DNA of 64,000 nt, from assembly GCF_039535115.1 (NCBI RefSeq), contig NZ_BAAAWO010000001.1:4509526-4573525 (forward strand). Direction: 5' to 3'. The position numbers and the translations under genes are program-made. This DNA is from Paeniglutamicibacter sulfureus (GTDB taxonomy: Bacteria > Actinomycetota > Actinomycetes > Actinomycetales > Micrococcaceae). Shown in pieces: positions 36,776 through 46,118 of the stretch. Numbering within the stretch: position 1 is the stretch's first letter; each line of letters opens with the position of its first letter. The notes beneath the pieces were generated by a model. The model was not told the origin of the DNA and searched no databases. It saw only the letters and a list, made by a program, of their open reading frames with translations.

Positions 36776-36848
36776 GTGACCACCCTAGCGTGTGGTTTTC
36801 GACGCCGAATGTAGCATCCCAGCTCGGTGTGATCCGTAAGATTGTTCC

Positions 36849-37154
36849 ATGAGTAGCAAACGATGGGCTGTTGAAACTGTCCGCGATGAAATCCTCTCCG
36901 CAATCGCCGAAGTCCGCACCGTTGCTCGCTCCGAAAGCGACAAGCAGCGGAGCCACGCTGCCGACTGGCTCCACGAGCTGTTCGTCGGCGTCGCGGACAG
37001 GCGCGGTCTCCGTGCGGCCGCTGCAAAAGCCTTCAGCTTGTATGGCGGGACGGGGTCGTTTTCCGACGTCGGGTCGGCCGAGTCGGCTCACGCGGTCGAC
37101 AGGTTGGCCAAGGGCCTCCGGCGTGGGCGTTTCTGGTTACTGCGCCACTCTTGA
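36849..37154 (+). CDS. Hypothetical small helical protein, 101 residues
   Basis: A mostly helical protein with a glycine-rich motif SLYGGTGSFSDVGS followed by HAVDRLAKGLRRGRFWLL. I recall similar YGG-GSFSD motifs in small conserved hypotheticals of bacteria (possibly DUF6966), but the match is from memory. TAAGAT ends 6 bases before the ATG, a leaderless signature. Function unknown. Confidence 0.58.
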   Translation: MSSKRWAVETVRDEILSAIAEVRTVARSESDKQRSHAADWLHELFVGVADRRGLRAAAAKAFSLYGGTGSFSDVGSAESAHAVDRLAKGLRRGRFWLLRHS

Positions 37155-37503
37155 CGAGATGATGAGACTCTTCGCAAATTGAATTGACGACTGGCACCGG
37201 GAGGGTCCGGCGGAATCGGGGATCACTGACCAGGCCGGGACGAACCGGAGTCGACGGCGTTGCTGTCGTGTCATGGTCCACCCGCCGAATCACTGTGTCG
37301 CAAGGAATCCAGTCATGCGCCATGGCCGTCCTGTAATGGGAACCAGTTGGGGAATTGGACTTTCAGAATATTGAAAGAGGATCGTCCCGAAAGCTTAATT
37401 TCGGGTGAGTGTGTCGTTCCTATTTTTATTCGTGGGAATGCGGGAAGGCTGTTAGCCTCATATAAATGAGCCCCCCCATTCTGAGGTCCGGAGGAATTGG
37501 TTT
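37155..37503. other. 349-bp intergenic region before the methyltransferase gene
   Basis: No gene seen. The right half is AT-richer than its surroundings. It holds a CCCGAAA-GCTTAA-TTTCGGG hairpin (37386-37405), a T-rich stretch, and a CTCAT/ATGAG hairpin around TATAAA (37461-37466), which may be the -10 of the following gene. Confidence 0.45.
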
Positions 37504-38205
37504 ATGACGCAGGACACCGATTACGACAGCTTTGCCGAAGCGTACTCGACTGAAAATGAAACCAGTCTGATCAATGGATTCTACGAACGGCCGGCGATGA
37601 TCAAACTCGCAGGGGATGTCCGTAATCGTCGAATTCTAGATGCTGGCTGCGGTTCCGGGCCGCTGACGAAGGCGCTCCGTGATCGCGGCGCCAGCGTGAC
37701 AGGATTTGACTCCAGTGAAGCAATGATCAGCCTTGCCCGGAAAAGACTTGGTGCGGAAGCAGATCTGCTGACAGCCGACCTCGGCCAGCCGCTGCCATTC
37801 GCCGAGGAAACGTTCGATGACGTGATTTCCTCGCTGGTTTTTCACTATTTGCAAGACTGGCTGAGTCCGCTACAGGAGATACGGCGAGTACTGCGACCCG
37901 GAGGCCGACTCATCATGTCTGTCAACCATCCGATCCTCTACCCATGGACCAACCCCGGTTCCGACTACTTCAAGCTCACGAAGTATTCAGATGAGCACAC
38001 GTTCAATGGCCAACCGGCGATCCTCACATATTGGCATCGACCATTGCACGAAATGACGGACGCATTTGCCAAGGCCGGATTCCAGATCGAGGTAGTCAGT
38101 GAACCACCGTTCTCTGCCGATGCGCCCCCGGAACTCATCCCGCCTCAATTCGAAGGCAGGGAATCGTTCTTGAGCTTTATTTTCTTCGTGCTGCGTGCGA
38201 AATGA
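37504..38205 (+). CDS. Class I SAM-dependent methyltransferase
   Basis: A 233-residue methyltransferase (methyltransf_11 type). Motif I ILDAGCGSGPLTKALRDRG, acidic strand 2 end GFDSSEAM, motif II TFDDVISSLVFHYLQDW and motif III LRPGGRLIMSVNHP are present. It probably acts on a small molecule; the substrate is unknown. GGAGGAATTGGTTT precedes the ATG. Confidence 0.82.
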   Translation: MTQDTDYDSFAEAYSTENETSLINGFYERPAMIKLAGDVRNRRILDAGCGSGPLTKALRDRGASVTGFDSSEAMISLARKRLGAEADLLTADLGQPLPFAEETFDDVISSLVFHYLQDWLSPLQEIRRVLRPGGRLIMSVNHPILYPWTNPGSDYFKLTKYSDEHTFNGQPAILTYWHRPLHEMTDAFAKAGFQIEVVSEPPFSADAPPELIPPQFEGRESFLSFIFFVLRAK

Positions 38206-38410
38206 CGGTGTTTCTCTCAAGCTTCGGCAAGTGGGAACCAGGAAGTTCATTGGGATCCGGATAACGGAACGGAACCCTCAAGGCCCCGATACTTAAGAAG
38301 TTCTGATTCGCAGGAAAATACGGTGTCACGCGGGACCGGACCACCGAGGGCGCTTCTTACCGCACACGAATTGCAGGCCAGCGCCGCATCCCAGCGGGGG
38401 AAACCGAACC

Positions 38411-39295
38411 CTAGAATTCCTCACCGTCGGCGACGACTGCCGAGGCGGGTCCGACGATGTGCGGGTCGGGGGCCCCCACGAGCTCGTGATCCTTGCCCTC
38501 GTAGTCGAAGAGGCTCAGCACGTGGCGCATTGCCTCGAGCCTGGCGCGCTTCTTGTCATTGGACTTCACCACGGTCCACGGTGCCCAATCGGTATCCGTG
38601 CTGCGGAAGGTCTCTTCCTTGGCCTCGGTGTAGGCGTCCCACTTGTCCAGCGAGGCGAGGTCGGTGGGGGAAAGCTTCCACTGCCGAACCGGGTCGATCT
38701 GGCGGATGGTGAAGCGGGTGAGCTGTTCGCGGCGGGAAACCGAGAACCAGAACTTCACCAGAACGATCCCGTCATCAACCAGCTGCCGCTCGAAGGCAGG
38801 TGCCTGGTGCATGAACCTGTCGAATTGCTCCCGGGTGCAGAAGCGCATCACGCGTTCGACGCCGGAACGGTTGTACCAGGAGCGGTCGAAGAGGACCATT
38901 TCCCCGGCGGCCGGCAGGTGGGCGATGTAGCGCTGGAAGAACCACTGGGTGGATTCGCGTTCACTGGGCTTTTCCAATGCCACGACGCGGGCCCCGCGCG
39001 GGTTCAAATGCTCGGTGAACCTCTTGATGGTCCCGCCCTTGCCGGCGGCGTCGCGGCCCTCGAAGAGCACCACGAGTCGGCGCCCGGTGGCTTTGACCCA
39101 GACCTGCAGCTTGAGCAGCTCGATCTGCAACAACCGCTTTTCCAGGTCGTACTGGGCACGGTCCATGCGCGAGGAGTACGGGTAGCCCTCCCGCCAGGTG
39201 TCCACGACTTCGCCGGTGGAGGTCAACAGGACCGGGTCGTCATCATCGTCGTCGCGGACGGAGTAGCCGTGGGCGGCCAAATCAAGCAATTGCAT
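38411..39295 (-). CDS. ppk2: Polyphosphate kinase 2
   Basis: A 294-residue PPK2 family enzyme that transfers phosphate between polyphosphate and nucleotides. Walker A VLFEGRDAAGKGGTIKR, the lid region NPRGARVVALEKPSE, Walker B VLFDRSWYNRSG and the C-terminal WTVVKSNDKKRARLEAMRHVL are present. The N-terminal acidic run (RDDDDDDP) is unusual. The ATG at 39295 sits 7 bases after TACGGT, a leaderless signature; an upstream ATG at 39337 is the alternative. Whether it makes polyphosphate or uses it (class I-III) cannot be told here. Confidence 0.9.
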   Translation of the reverse strand: MQLLDLAAHGYSVRDDDDDDPVLLTSTGEVVDTWREGYPYSSRMDRAQYDLEKRLLQIELLKLQVWVKATGRRLVVLFEGRDAAGKGGTIKRFTEHLNPRGARVVALEKPSERESTQWFFQRYIAHLPAAGEMVLFDRSWYNRSGVERVMRFCTREQFDRFMHQAPAFERQLVDDGIVLVKFWFSVSRREQLTRFTIRQIDPVRQWKLSPTDLASLDKWDAYTEAKEETFRSTDTDWAPWTVVKSNDKKRARLEAMRHVLSLFDYEGKDHELVGAPDPHIVGPASAVVADGEEF

Positions 39296-39422
39296 GGGGT
39301 TGACCGTATCCGCGCGCCATGAACGGAAGATGAACATTGGGTGCCCGGAAGGGGGTTTGTGACCAGGCTCTATACGGTGAAAAGAGCACCGCGACGGCGG
39401 TGGGGCCGAGCCCCCTCCGCTG

Positions 39423-40832
39423 TCAGTTTGCCGCCGGGGCAGGCAGTGCCGGCAACGCCTTTTCAAAGAGCCAGGGTTTCAGGAACGCCTCGGCGGAGAG
39501 TGCGGTGGGCAGGTGCGCGTCCACGTGGTCCCGGAAGAGCCGGTAGGTGACCGTCCCGTGGCGCCGGGCCCCGGTCCAGGCCCGCAACATCGCGAAAAAC
39601 GCACGATCGCCCGATGCCAGCCGCAGGGCGTGCAGCGTCAGCGCACCGCGCTTGTAGACCCGGTCGTCGAACATGTCCTTGGGCCCGGGGGCCCCGATGG
39701 TGATGTCCTGCTCCAGGGATTCAATCATCGCCCAAGCGTCCCTGGCGCGTGAATCGGCGCTCGGGCCGCCGGAGGCCTCGGACCAGATCCATTCGGCATA
39801 GCAGGCGAAGCCCTCATGCAGCCAGATGTCCTCCCACGACCCGACGGTCAGCGAGTTCCCGAACCACTGGTGGGACAGCTCGTGGGCGATCAATCGCTGC
39901 TGCTCCCATCCCGGGAGCAGGTGGTTGTTGCCCAGGATGGAAATCCCGTGCGCCTCCAGCGGGATTTCCAGGTCGTCCTCCGTGACCACCACGGTGTAGT
40001 CCTCGAAGGGGTAGGGGCCGAAGGCCTCGATGAAGGTTTCCATCATCCGGGGCTGATCGGCCAATGCGGAGGAAACCCGGCGCAGCTGGGAGGTGTTCGA
40101 GGCAACCAGCTGGGGCACCGGGACCGGGGCACCTGCATGCCGTCCGCCCAGCGGTGCGGCACCGGCTTCGGTGCCGGCCAGGGAGCGCAGCTCGTAGCGG
40201 CCGATCTGCATAGTAGCCAGGTAGGTGGCCATGGGCTCGTGGACCTCGTAGGTCCAACGTTCGCGGCTGGAGCGCCGCTGGCGGTCAACGAGTTTTCCGT
40301 TGCAAACCGGGCGGTACCCGGCGTCGGTGTTGACGGAGATCCTGTAGCTTGCCTTTTGGCTGGGGTGGTCGTTGCAGGGGAACCAGGTGGGGGCCCCGTT
40401 GGGCTGTCCGGCCACGAGCACCCCGTCGGTGAGTTCCTCCCAGCCGACCTCGCCCCAGATGCCATCGCGCACATTCGGGACCCCGCCGTAGCGGATCTCC
40501 ACGGTGAACTGCTCCCCGGCGGGCACCGGGGTCACCAGGTGGAGCTCCAGCTTGCCGGCCTTCTGCGTGGACCGGGCCACCTTGGCACCGTTGACCTGGC
40601 AGCGCGAGGCCCGCAGCCCGGACAGGTCCAGGCTGATGCGGTGCAGCTCGACCAGGGCCACGGCGGTGATGGTGGCCCTGCCGTCGAGCCGGTTGCCCCC
40701 GAGCTTGCAGTCCAGGTCCAGGTCGTAGTGCGTGACACGGTAGTCGGCGCTGCCGGAGCGGGGCACGTAGGCATCCGGGATGAAGGAAGCCTCGGTGGCG
40801 GTGGTGGTGTCGGTCTGTTGGGTGTGGCTCAT
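39423..40832 (-). CDS. M1 family zinc aminopeptidase
   Basis: A 469-residue gluzincin peptidase. The N-terminal beta domain (VTHYDLDLDCKLGGNRLDGRA) is followed by the catalytic domain with HELSHQWFGNSLTVGSWEDIWLHEGFACYAEW, giving the HExxH-x18-E zinc site. The usual GAMEN is replaced by AHGISILGNN, so amine recognition may differ. No signal peptide is seen. The ATG overlaps the stop of the NRPS gene by 4 bases, so it belongs to that operon. A role in cutting the NRPS product is suggested by the known aminopeptidase-type degraders of epsilon-poly-lysine. Confidence 0.85.
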   Translation of the reverse strand: MSHTQQTDTTTATEASFIPDAYVPRSGSADYRVTHYDLDLDCKLGGNRLDGRATITAVALVELHRISLDLSGLRASRCQVNGAKVARSTQKAGKLELHLVTPVPAGEQFTVEIRYGGVPNVRDGIWGEVGWEELTDGVLVAGQPNGAPTWFPCNDHPSQKASYRISVNTDAGYRPVCNGKLVDRQRRSSRERWTYEVHEPMATYLATMQIGRYELRSLAGTEAGAAPLGGRHAGAPVPVPQLVASNTSQLRRVSSALADQPRMMETFIEAFGPYPFEDYTVVVTEDDLEIPLEAHGISILGNNHLLPGWEQQRLIAHELSHQWFGNSLTVGSWEDIWLHEGFACYAEWIWSEASGGPSADSRARDAWAMIESLEQDITIGAPGPKDMFDDRVYKRGALTLHALRLASGDRAFFAMLRAWTGARRHGTVTYRLFRDHVDAHLPTALSAEAFLKPWLFEKALPALPAPAAN

Positions 40833-43800
40833 GCGCGCGGCTGGCTCCAGGGTTGGACGGGGTTGCCCATCCAGTAGCTTGAAGGGGGAACGGATTCTCC
40901 GCGCATCACCAGCGAACCGGGGCCCACGGTGGCGCCTTCCGACAGGGATGCCGCCGGCAGGATGACCCCGTGCGGGCCCATCGTGGATCCAGCGGAGAGT
41001 TCCACCGTATCAATTGCCATGACCCGGTCGTGGAAGAGGTGGGTCTGGACCACCGTGCCGCGGTTGACGGTCGAGGAGTCACCGAGGGTGACCAGGTCGG
41101 CCTCGGGCAGCCAGTAGCTTTCGCACCAGACGCCGTGGCCGATCTTCGCGCCCAGGGCCCGCAGCCACCAGACCAGGGCCGGGGAGCCGGCGGCGGAGTG
41201 GGCGAACCACGGGGCGCAGACCATTTCGATGAACGTGTCAACTACCTCGTTGCGCCAGATAAAGGAGCTCCACAGGGCGTGTTCGCCCGGGCGGATGGGG
41301 CCCACCAGCAGCCACTTGGCGACGACCGCGGAGGTGGCGGCGACGGCACCTGCGGCAAGCATCACCGCGCCGCTGAGCAGTACCGCGGCCAGATAGCCGT
41401 ATTCGGCGGCCAGGAAGTCAAGCAGCGCCAGCACCAGCGCGGCGACGCCAACGGTGACCACGACGGGCACGATCCGGCAGATTTCCCACAGGGCGCGGGC
41501 AAACTTCAGGCGCAGCGGCGGGGCATAGGTGAGCGAGTCATCCGAGGCCACCGCGGTGCGGCGCAGGCGCACCGGCGGGCTGCCCAGCCAGGAGGTCCCG
41601 GCCTTCGCCTTGGCGGGGGTGGCCGAGAGCACCGCGACCAGGCCGTTGCGCGGCACGCGGCGCCCGGCTCCGGCGATGCCGGAGTTGCCCAGGAAGGCGC
41701 GTTTGCCGATCTTGGCCCGGCCCACCTTCATCCAGCCGCCGCCGAGTTCGTAGGTGGCGACCATGGTGTCGTCGGCCAGGAAGGCCCCGGCACCGATGGT
41801 GGTCATCTTGGGGATCAGCAGCACCGTGGAGGCCTCGACGTTGCGTCCGACCTTGGCGCCGAGCAGGCGCAGCCACACGGGTGTGAAGAGCGAGGCGTAA
41901 ATGGGGAAGAGGAGGTCGCGGGCCATGTCCAGCAGGCGTTCGGTGGCCCAGACCTGCCAGCCGATCCTGCTGTCGACCCGGTGCCAGCCCTCGCGCAGGC
42001 GAATTCCCAGCAGGCGCGTGGCCACCAGCACCAGCAGCATGTTCAGGCCGAACCACACCAGTGCCGCCACCGGGACGGCCAGCGTGAGCCGGAGCAGGGA
42101 TTCGTGCAGCGAGGCCTGGCCGCGCAGCAGCAGGGCAGCGGCGATGATGGCTCCCAGGATGGAGAGCAGGGGAATTGCGCCCAGGGCCGAGGAGGCCACG
42201 GCGAACATCGCGTTGCGCACCCGGCGGGTACGCAGCGGTTCCTGCGGCCAGGAGGGCTTGGACTTGCCGCTGCGTTCTGCGGGGGAGCCGGAGTAGGAGG
42301 AGAAGGCCTTGGTGCTTCCGGCAAGGGCGGAGCCCGCTGCCAGCTCCACCCCGTCGGCGACCACGGAGCCGGGCATCAACGTGCTGCGTGCCCCGACCGT
42401 GGCCTGGGCACCGACCTCGACGGTGCCCACATGGACACGGTCCCCGTCGATCCAGTAGCCGGTGAGATCGACCTCGGGTTCGATGCTGGCGCCGCGGCCC
42501 ACGGTGAGCAGGCCGGTGACCGGCGGGATCGAATGCAGCTGGACGTCGGCGCCGATCTTCGCGCCCAGGGCGCGGGCGTAGAACTGGATCCAGTGCGCGT
42601 TGCCGAGCGAGACGGGATCAACCAGATCGGCGATCTGCTGGGCCATCCACAGCCGCAGGTGCACCTTGCCCGAGCGCGGGTAGTTCCCGGGCTTGAGATT
42701 GCGTAGCAGCATCCGGGCCGCGATGACCGAAAGCGCCATGCGCCCCGGGGAGGAGACGAAGACGAGCCAAAGGGCGGCCACCGCCCACCAGGAGAGCCTG
42801 GGTGCGTCGGTGAAGACCCCCAGGGCGCCGAGCACGTTGTTGCCGGCGGCCAGGTACACGAGCCAGCGCATGCCCACCAGGATGAAGGTGGGGATGCCCA
42901 TCAGCGTCTGGAAGACCTGGGCGCGCCGGGTGGTGCGCTCGACGATTCGGGTCTCGGGTTCGGCGCCGGAACTGGTTCCCAGGGCCTCGAGCAGGGACCC
43001 GATGCGCGGGTGGGAATAGATCTCGGCCACCGTGACGGTGCGGTAGCGCACGCGCAGGGCGGAGACCAGCTGGGCGGCCGAGAGCGAACCGCCGCCGGAG
43101 GCGAAGAAATCGGTGTCAAGGCTGCCGACAGGGGTCCCCAGCACGCGGGTCCACTGCTCGATCACCCATGCAGCGTCCTGGCCGAGATCCGGCAGCACCC
43201 CTTCGGGCCCGGTGGCGGTGGCTCCGGGCAGCGGCCAGGGCAGCGCGTTGCGGTCGACCTTGCCGCTGGTCTTGGTGGGCAAGGTGTCGACGATTGCCAG
43301 CAGCGGGATCAGCGGTGCCGGAAGCATGTCCGCCAGCCGCCCGCGCGCAGCCGAGGTGTCGTAGGCGGGATCGGCGGCCAGGTAGCCGACGAGGATCTGG
43401 TTTCCGGCGGCGGTGGTCTTCACCGCTGCCGCGGCGCCGGAGACCTCGGGCAGGGACTGGAGAGCGGCATCGATTTCGCCCAATTCGATGCGTCGGCCGC
43501 CGAGCTTGACCTGTTCGTCCATCCGGCCCAGGAAGACCAGACCCTCGGGGTCGGCCTGCACCAGGTCACCCGAGCGGTAGGCGCGCTCCCAGCCCAGGGT
43601 TTCGAAGGGCGCGTATTTCTCGGCGTCCTTGGCCGGGTCCAGGTAGCGACCGAGTCCGACGCCGCCGATGATCAGTTCCCCGCTCTGACCGGGGGCCACG
43701 GGGAAGCCCGAGGCGTCGACGACGGCAAGGTCCCAGCCCTCGAGCGGCAGGCCGATGCGCACCGGATCCATGCCGTCCATCTGCGCGGCACAGGCCACAA

Positions 43801-44731
43801 CGGTCGCTTCGGTCGGACCATAGGTGTTCCAGACCTCGCGCCCCGGAACCGCAAGGCGGGCGGCAAGCTCGGGCGGGCAGGCTTCGCCGCCGAAGATCAG
43901 CAGGCGCACGTTTTCCAGGGCCTCGGCCGGCCAGAGGGCTGCGAGGGTGGGGACGGTGGAGACCACGGTGACCCCGCGGGTCACCAGCCAGGGACCCAGG
44001 TCCATGCCCGAACGAACCAGGGCACGCGGGGCCGGCACCAGGCAGGCGGCATGGCGCCAGGCCAGCCACATTTCCTCGCAGGAGGCATCGAAGGCCACGG
44101 ACAGGCCGGCAAGCACGCGGTCCTCGGCGCCCAGGGGCTCACTTGTCAGGAAGATCCTGGCCTCGGCGTCGACGAAGGCGGCCGCCGAGCGCTGCGTGAT
44201 GGCAACGCCCTTGGGAGTCCCGGTGGATCCGGAGGTGAAGATGATCCAGGCGTCGTCGCCCAGCGCGGCGTCCCGGGCCGGCGCCGGGTTTGCCGTCTCG
44301 CGCAGGGAGGTGATCTTGCCCTTTTCGCCCACGACCGCGGCGACCTTGGCCTCGGAAAAGACCAGTTGGGCGCGTTCCTCCGGATCGTCGGCATCGACGG
44401 GAACGTAGGCTGCGCCGATCCTCATCGTGGCCAGGATGCCGATGTAGAGTTCGCGCGTTCCCGAGGGGATGCGGATGCCGATGTGGTCCCCGGCGCCGAG
44501 TCCGGCTGCGCGCAGACGCCCGGCCATCTCGTCGACGGCCACGAGCAGTTCCGCGTAGGTCAGCGAGCGCTCGCCGTCATCAAGTGCGGGGGCTTCGGGG
44601 TGGGCCGCCGCGCTGGCCTCAAGGATGTCGATGAGGGTGCGGGGCTTCGGTGCCAATTCGCTGCCCGGGTACTGCGGCAGGAACAAGGGGGCGGTGGATC
44701 CATTGTCGGCAATGCTGGGAGTCGTTTCCAC
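40829..44731 (-). CDS. Pls/PosA-type non-ribosomal peptide synthetase (epsilon-poly-lysine synthetase-like)
   Basis: About 1300 residues, single module. Adenylation domain 30-500: A3 FTSGSTGTPKGV, A5 NTYGPTEAT, A7 YRSGDL, A8 GRMDEQVKLGGRRIELGEID, A10 TSGKVDRNAL. Carrier domain with the pantetheine serine at about 549 (FFASGGGSLSAAQ). Then six membrane helices in three pairs, with three tandem hexapeptide-like domains, each opened by an LGAK-[IV]G motif. There is no condensation or thioesterase domain, exactly the Pls layout. My hand alignment to GrsA gives the pocket code DAESIGTVV-K, close to lysine codes. The GTG at 44731 is uncertain; longer starts to 44824 exist. Confidence 0.88.
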   Translation of the reverse strand: METTPSIADNGSTAPLFLPQYPGSELAPKPRTLIDILEASAAAHPEAPALDDGERSLTYAELLVAVDEMAGRLRAAGLGAGDHIGIRIPSGTRELYIGILATMRIGAAYVPVDADDPEERAQLVFSEAKVAAVVGEKGKITSLRETANPAPARDAALGDDAWIIFTSGSTGTPKGVAITQRSAAAFVDAEARIFLTSEPLGAEDRVLAGLSVAFDASCEEMWLAWRHAACLVPAPRALVRSGMDLGPWLVTRGVTVVSTVPTLAALWPAEALENVRLLIFGGEACPPELAARLAVPGREVWNTYGPTEATVVACAAQMDGMDPVRIGLPLEGWDLAVVDASGFPVAPGQSGELIIGGVGLGRYLDPAKDAEKYAPFETLGWERAYRSGDLVQADPEGLVFLGRMDEQVKLGGRRIELGEIDAALQSLPEVSGAAAAVKTTAAGNQILVGYLAADPAYDTSAARGRLADMLPAPLIPLLAIVDTLPTKTSGKVDRNALPWPLPGATATGPEGVLPDLGQDAAWVIEQWTRVLGTPVGSLDTDFFASGGGSLSAAQLVSALRVRYRTVTVAEIYSHPRIGSLLEALGTSSGAEPETRIVERTTRRAQVFQTLMGIPTFILVGMRWLVYLAAGNNVLGALGVFTDAPRLSWWAVAALWLVFVSSPGRMALSVIAARMLLRNLKPGNYPRSGKVHLRLWMAQQIADLVDPVSLGNAHWIQFYARALGAKIGADVQLHSIPPVTGLLTVGRGASIEPEVDLTGYWIDGDRVHVGTVEVGAQATVGARSTLMPGSVVADGVELAAGSALAGSTKAFSSYSGSPAERSGKSKPSWPQEPLRTRRVRNAMFAVASSALGAIPLLSILGAIIAAALLLRGQASLHESLLRLTLAVPVAALVWFGLNMLLVLVATRLLGIRLREGWHRVDSRIGWQVWATERLLDMARDLLFPIYASLFTPVWLRLLGAKVGRNVEASTVLLIPKMTTIGAGAFLADDTMVATYELGGGWMKVGRAKIGKRAFLGNSGIAGAGRRVPRNGLVAVLSATPAKAKAGTSWLGSPPVRLRRTAVASDDSLTYAPPLRLKFARALWEICRIVPVVVTVGVAALVLALLDFLAAEYGYLAAVLLSGAVMLAAGAVAATSAVVAKWLLVGPIRPGEHALWSSFIWRNEVVDTFIEMVCAPWFAHSAAGSPALVWWLRALGAKIGHGVWCESYWLPEADLVTLGDSSTVNRGTVVQTHLFHDRVMAIDTVELSAGSTMGPHGVILPAASLSEGATVGPGSLVMRGESVPPSSYWMGNPVQPWSQPRA

Positions 44732-45209
44732 TGTGGCTTTCTGGAAGTGGTGCTCGGCCCAGCCCCCTGTAGGGGACGGACCAGGACGATGGAGCCCAAC
44801 CATGCTCCGGCGGCACGCCGACAAGGCGTGCGCCGCCGCCCGGCCGGCACGTACGCGCCCACCGTAGTCACGGCAGGTGAACGGCAGGTGGACCGGGAGG
44901 TTAACGGGAGGTGTCTTGGGGCGGGAATCACAGGGCCGTGTGATGCCTCACCAACTTGGTTGGAGGGAGCTGCCGTCCACCCGCTTGGGAATCCGGCGAT
45001 CCCTGCCAGCGGGGCCAATGCCCGGGCCTGGGCAGGAGCGCCGGTCGGGTTGAAGCCGGCCGCGGGAGCTCAAACCAATATGTGGCGCAGCGCCCACTGT
45101 ATGTATCGGAATTGGTTCCGGCTTCCAGCGCTGATGCGAGATACTCGATGCAGTCGAACCGGCCATGCATCCGTGGCCAGTGACCCGCGGAACAAGGAGC
45201 GCAATCCGA
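44732..45209. other. 478-bp divergent regulatory region of the NRPS cassette
   Basis: No gene seen. It contains the tandem PHO-box-like repeats (44876-44916), a TACGGT (44866-44861, minus strand) that may be the -10 for the NRPS gene, and a GATACT near 45136 that may serve the phosphopantetheinyl transferase gene. Confidence 0.5.
44876..44916 (-). promoter_or_regulatory. Four tandem PHO-box-like direct repeats
   Basis: On the plus strand GGTGAAC (44876), GGTGGAC (44887), GGTTAAC (44899) and a decayed GGTGTCT (44910) recur at 11, 12 and 11 bases. Read on the minus strand the first is GTTCACC, the core repeat of actinobacterial PhoP sites with 11-base units. This suggests phosphate-responsive control of the NRPS operon. 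Confidence 0.5.
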
Positions 45210-46007
45210 ATGCACGACGTACCGGGTAAGAGTCTTGAGGCGGGACTCTCGGCCCCTTTGTGGGCGGCCGCCCCGTTGGCGGAGGCCGCGACGCATCCCG
45301 AGATCCGATTGCTGCCCGACGAACTCGCCCGCGCCGGCGCATACCTTGCCGGGCGCCCGAGCGACGACTTTGTGGCAGGACGGATCCTTGTCCGGGTATT
45401 GGCGGCGGACCTGTTGAACCGTGTGATGCCTTCGGGCCGCGGGATCCTTCCCGGCGACCTCGAACTCACACAGTACTGTCAGCAATGCGCGTCGGTGGCG
45501 CACGGGACCCCGAAGCTCCGGATGGCGAAGACCGGGCAGTCTTTTTCCCTCTCCTACGCACGGACTGCTGGCTGGCTACTGCTTGCGCTGGCCCCCGCGA
45601 ACAGTCGGCTGGGCGTTGACCTGGCCGACCTGGACGACAGCGCGTTTTCCTCCGGAGACGGCGGCATGCTCGAGGATTATGCCTACGCGCGGGAAGAGCG
45701 AGAACGACTCGAACTGTTGCCGGAGTCCGAACGGCAGCGGCTTCGGGCCAGATGGTGGGCCCTGAAGGAAGCGGTCGCCAAGGCCAGCGGGGAGGGCCTG
45801 GCCGGTGAGGCCGGCATTCCCGTGGTTGCCGGGAAAAACGTCCACCCGTTGTTGCACAGCCCCGGACTCCGCGTGCTGGATCTTGATCCAGAAAGCCTCG
45901 ACTCCCTGGGTGCCATGCTTCCTCCCCATTTGGTGGGCAGCCTCGTTTGGGCCCCTGGCCCGGAGGCCTGGGAAAATCGAGTAGGTGGGGCGGTGGGAAT
46001 CGCCTGA
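45210..46007 (+). CDS. 4'-phosphopantetheinyl transferase
   Basis: A 265-residue Sfp/AcpT superfamily enzyme. The Mg-binding LGVDLADLDD and the WWALKEAVAKASGEGL motif are intact. AAGGAG lies 10 bases before the ATG at 45210. It is divergent from the Pls-like NRPS, whose carrier domain is inactive without this modification, so it is probably the dedicated activator. Confidence 0.87.
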   Translation: MHDVPGKSLEAGLSAPLWAAAPLAEAATHPEIRLLPDELARAGAYLAGRPSDDFVAGRILVRVLAADLLNRVMPSGRGILPGDLELTQYCQQCASVAHGTPKLRMAKTGQSFSLSYARTAGWLLLALAPANSRLGVDLADLDDSAFSSGDGGMLEDYAYAREERERLELLPESERQRLRARWWALKEAVAKASGEGLAGEAGIPVVAGKNVHPLLHSPGLRVLDLDPESLDSLGAMLPPHLVGSLVWAPGPEAWENRVGGAVGIA

Positions 46008-46118
46008 TTTGCTGTTGGGATTGTCCACGGGCGGCTTCTTTTGGGTACGGGACTGTAGTAGGAATGGACCCAGACCCAACTTGCCCGGCATCTGTTTGGA
46101 TTGTGAGGAGAGTGGCGC

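Noticed and set aside
40970..42706. 578-codon plus-strand frame opposite the NRPS gene
   Set aside because: Antisense shadow of the NRPS; composition is rich in Gly, Gln, Asp and Arg and shows no domain.
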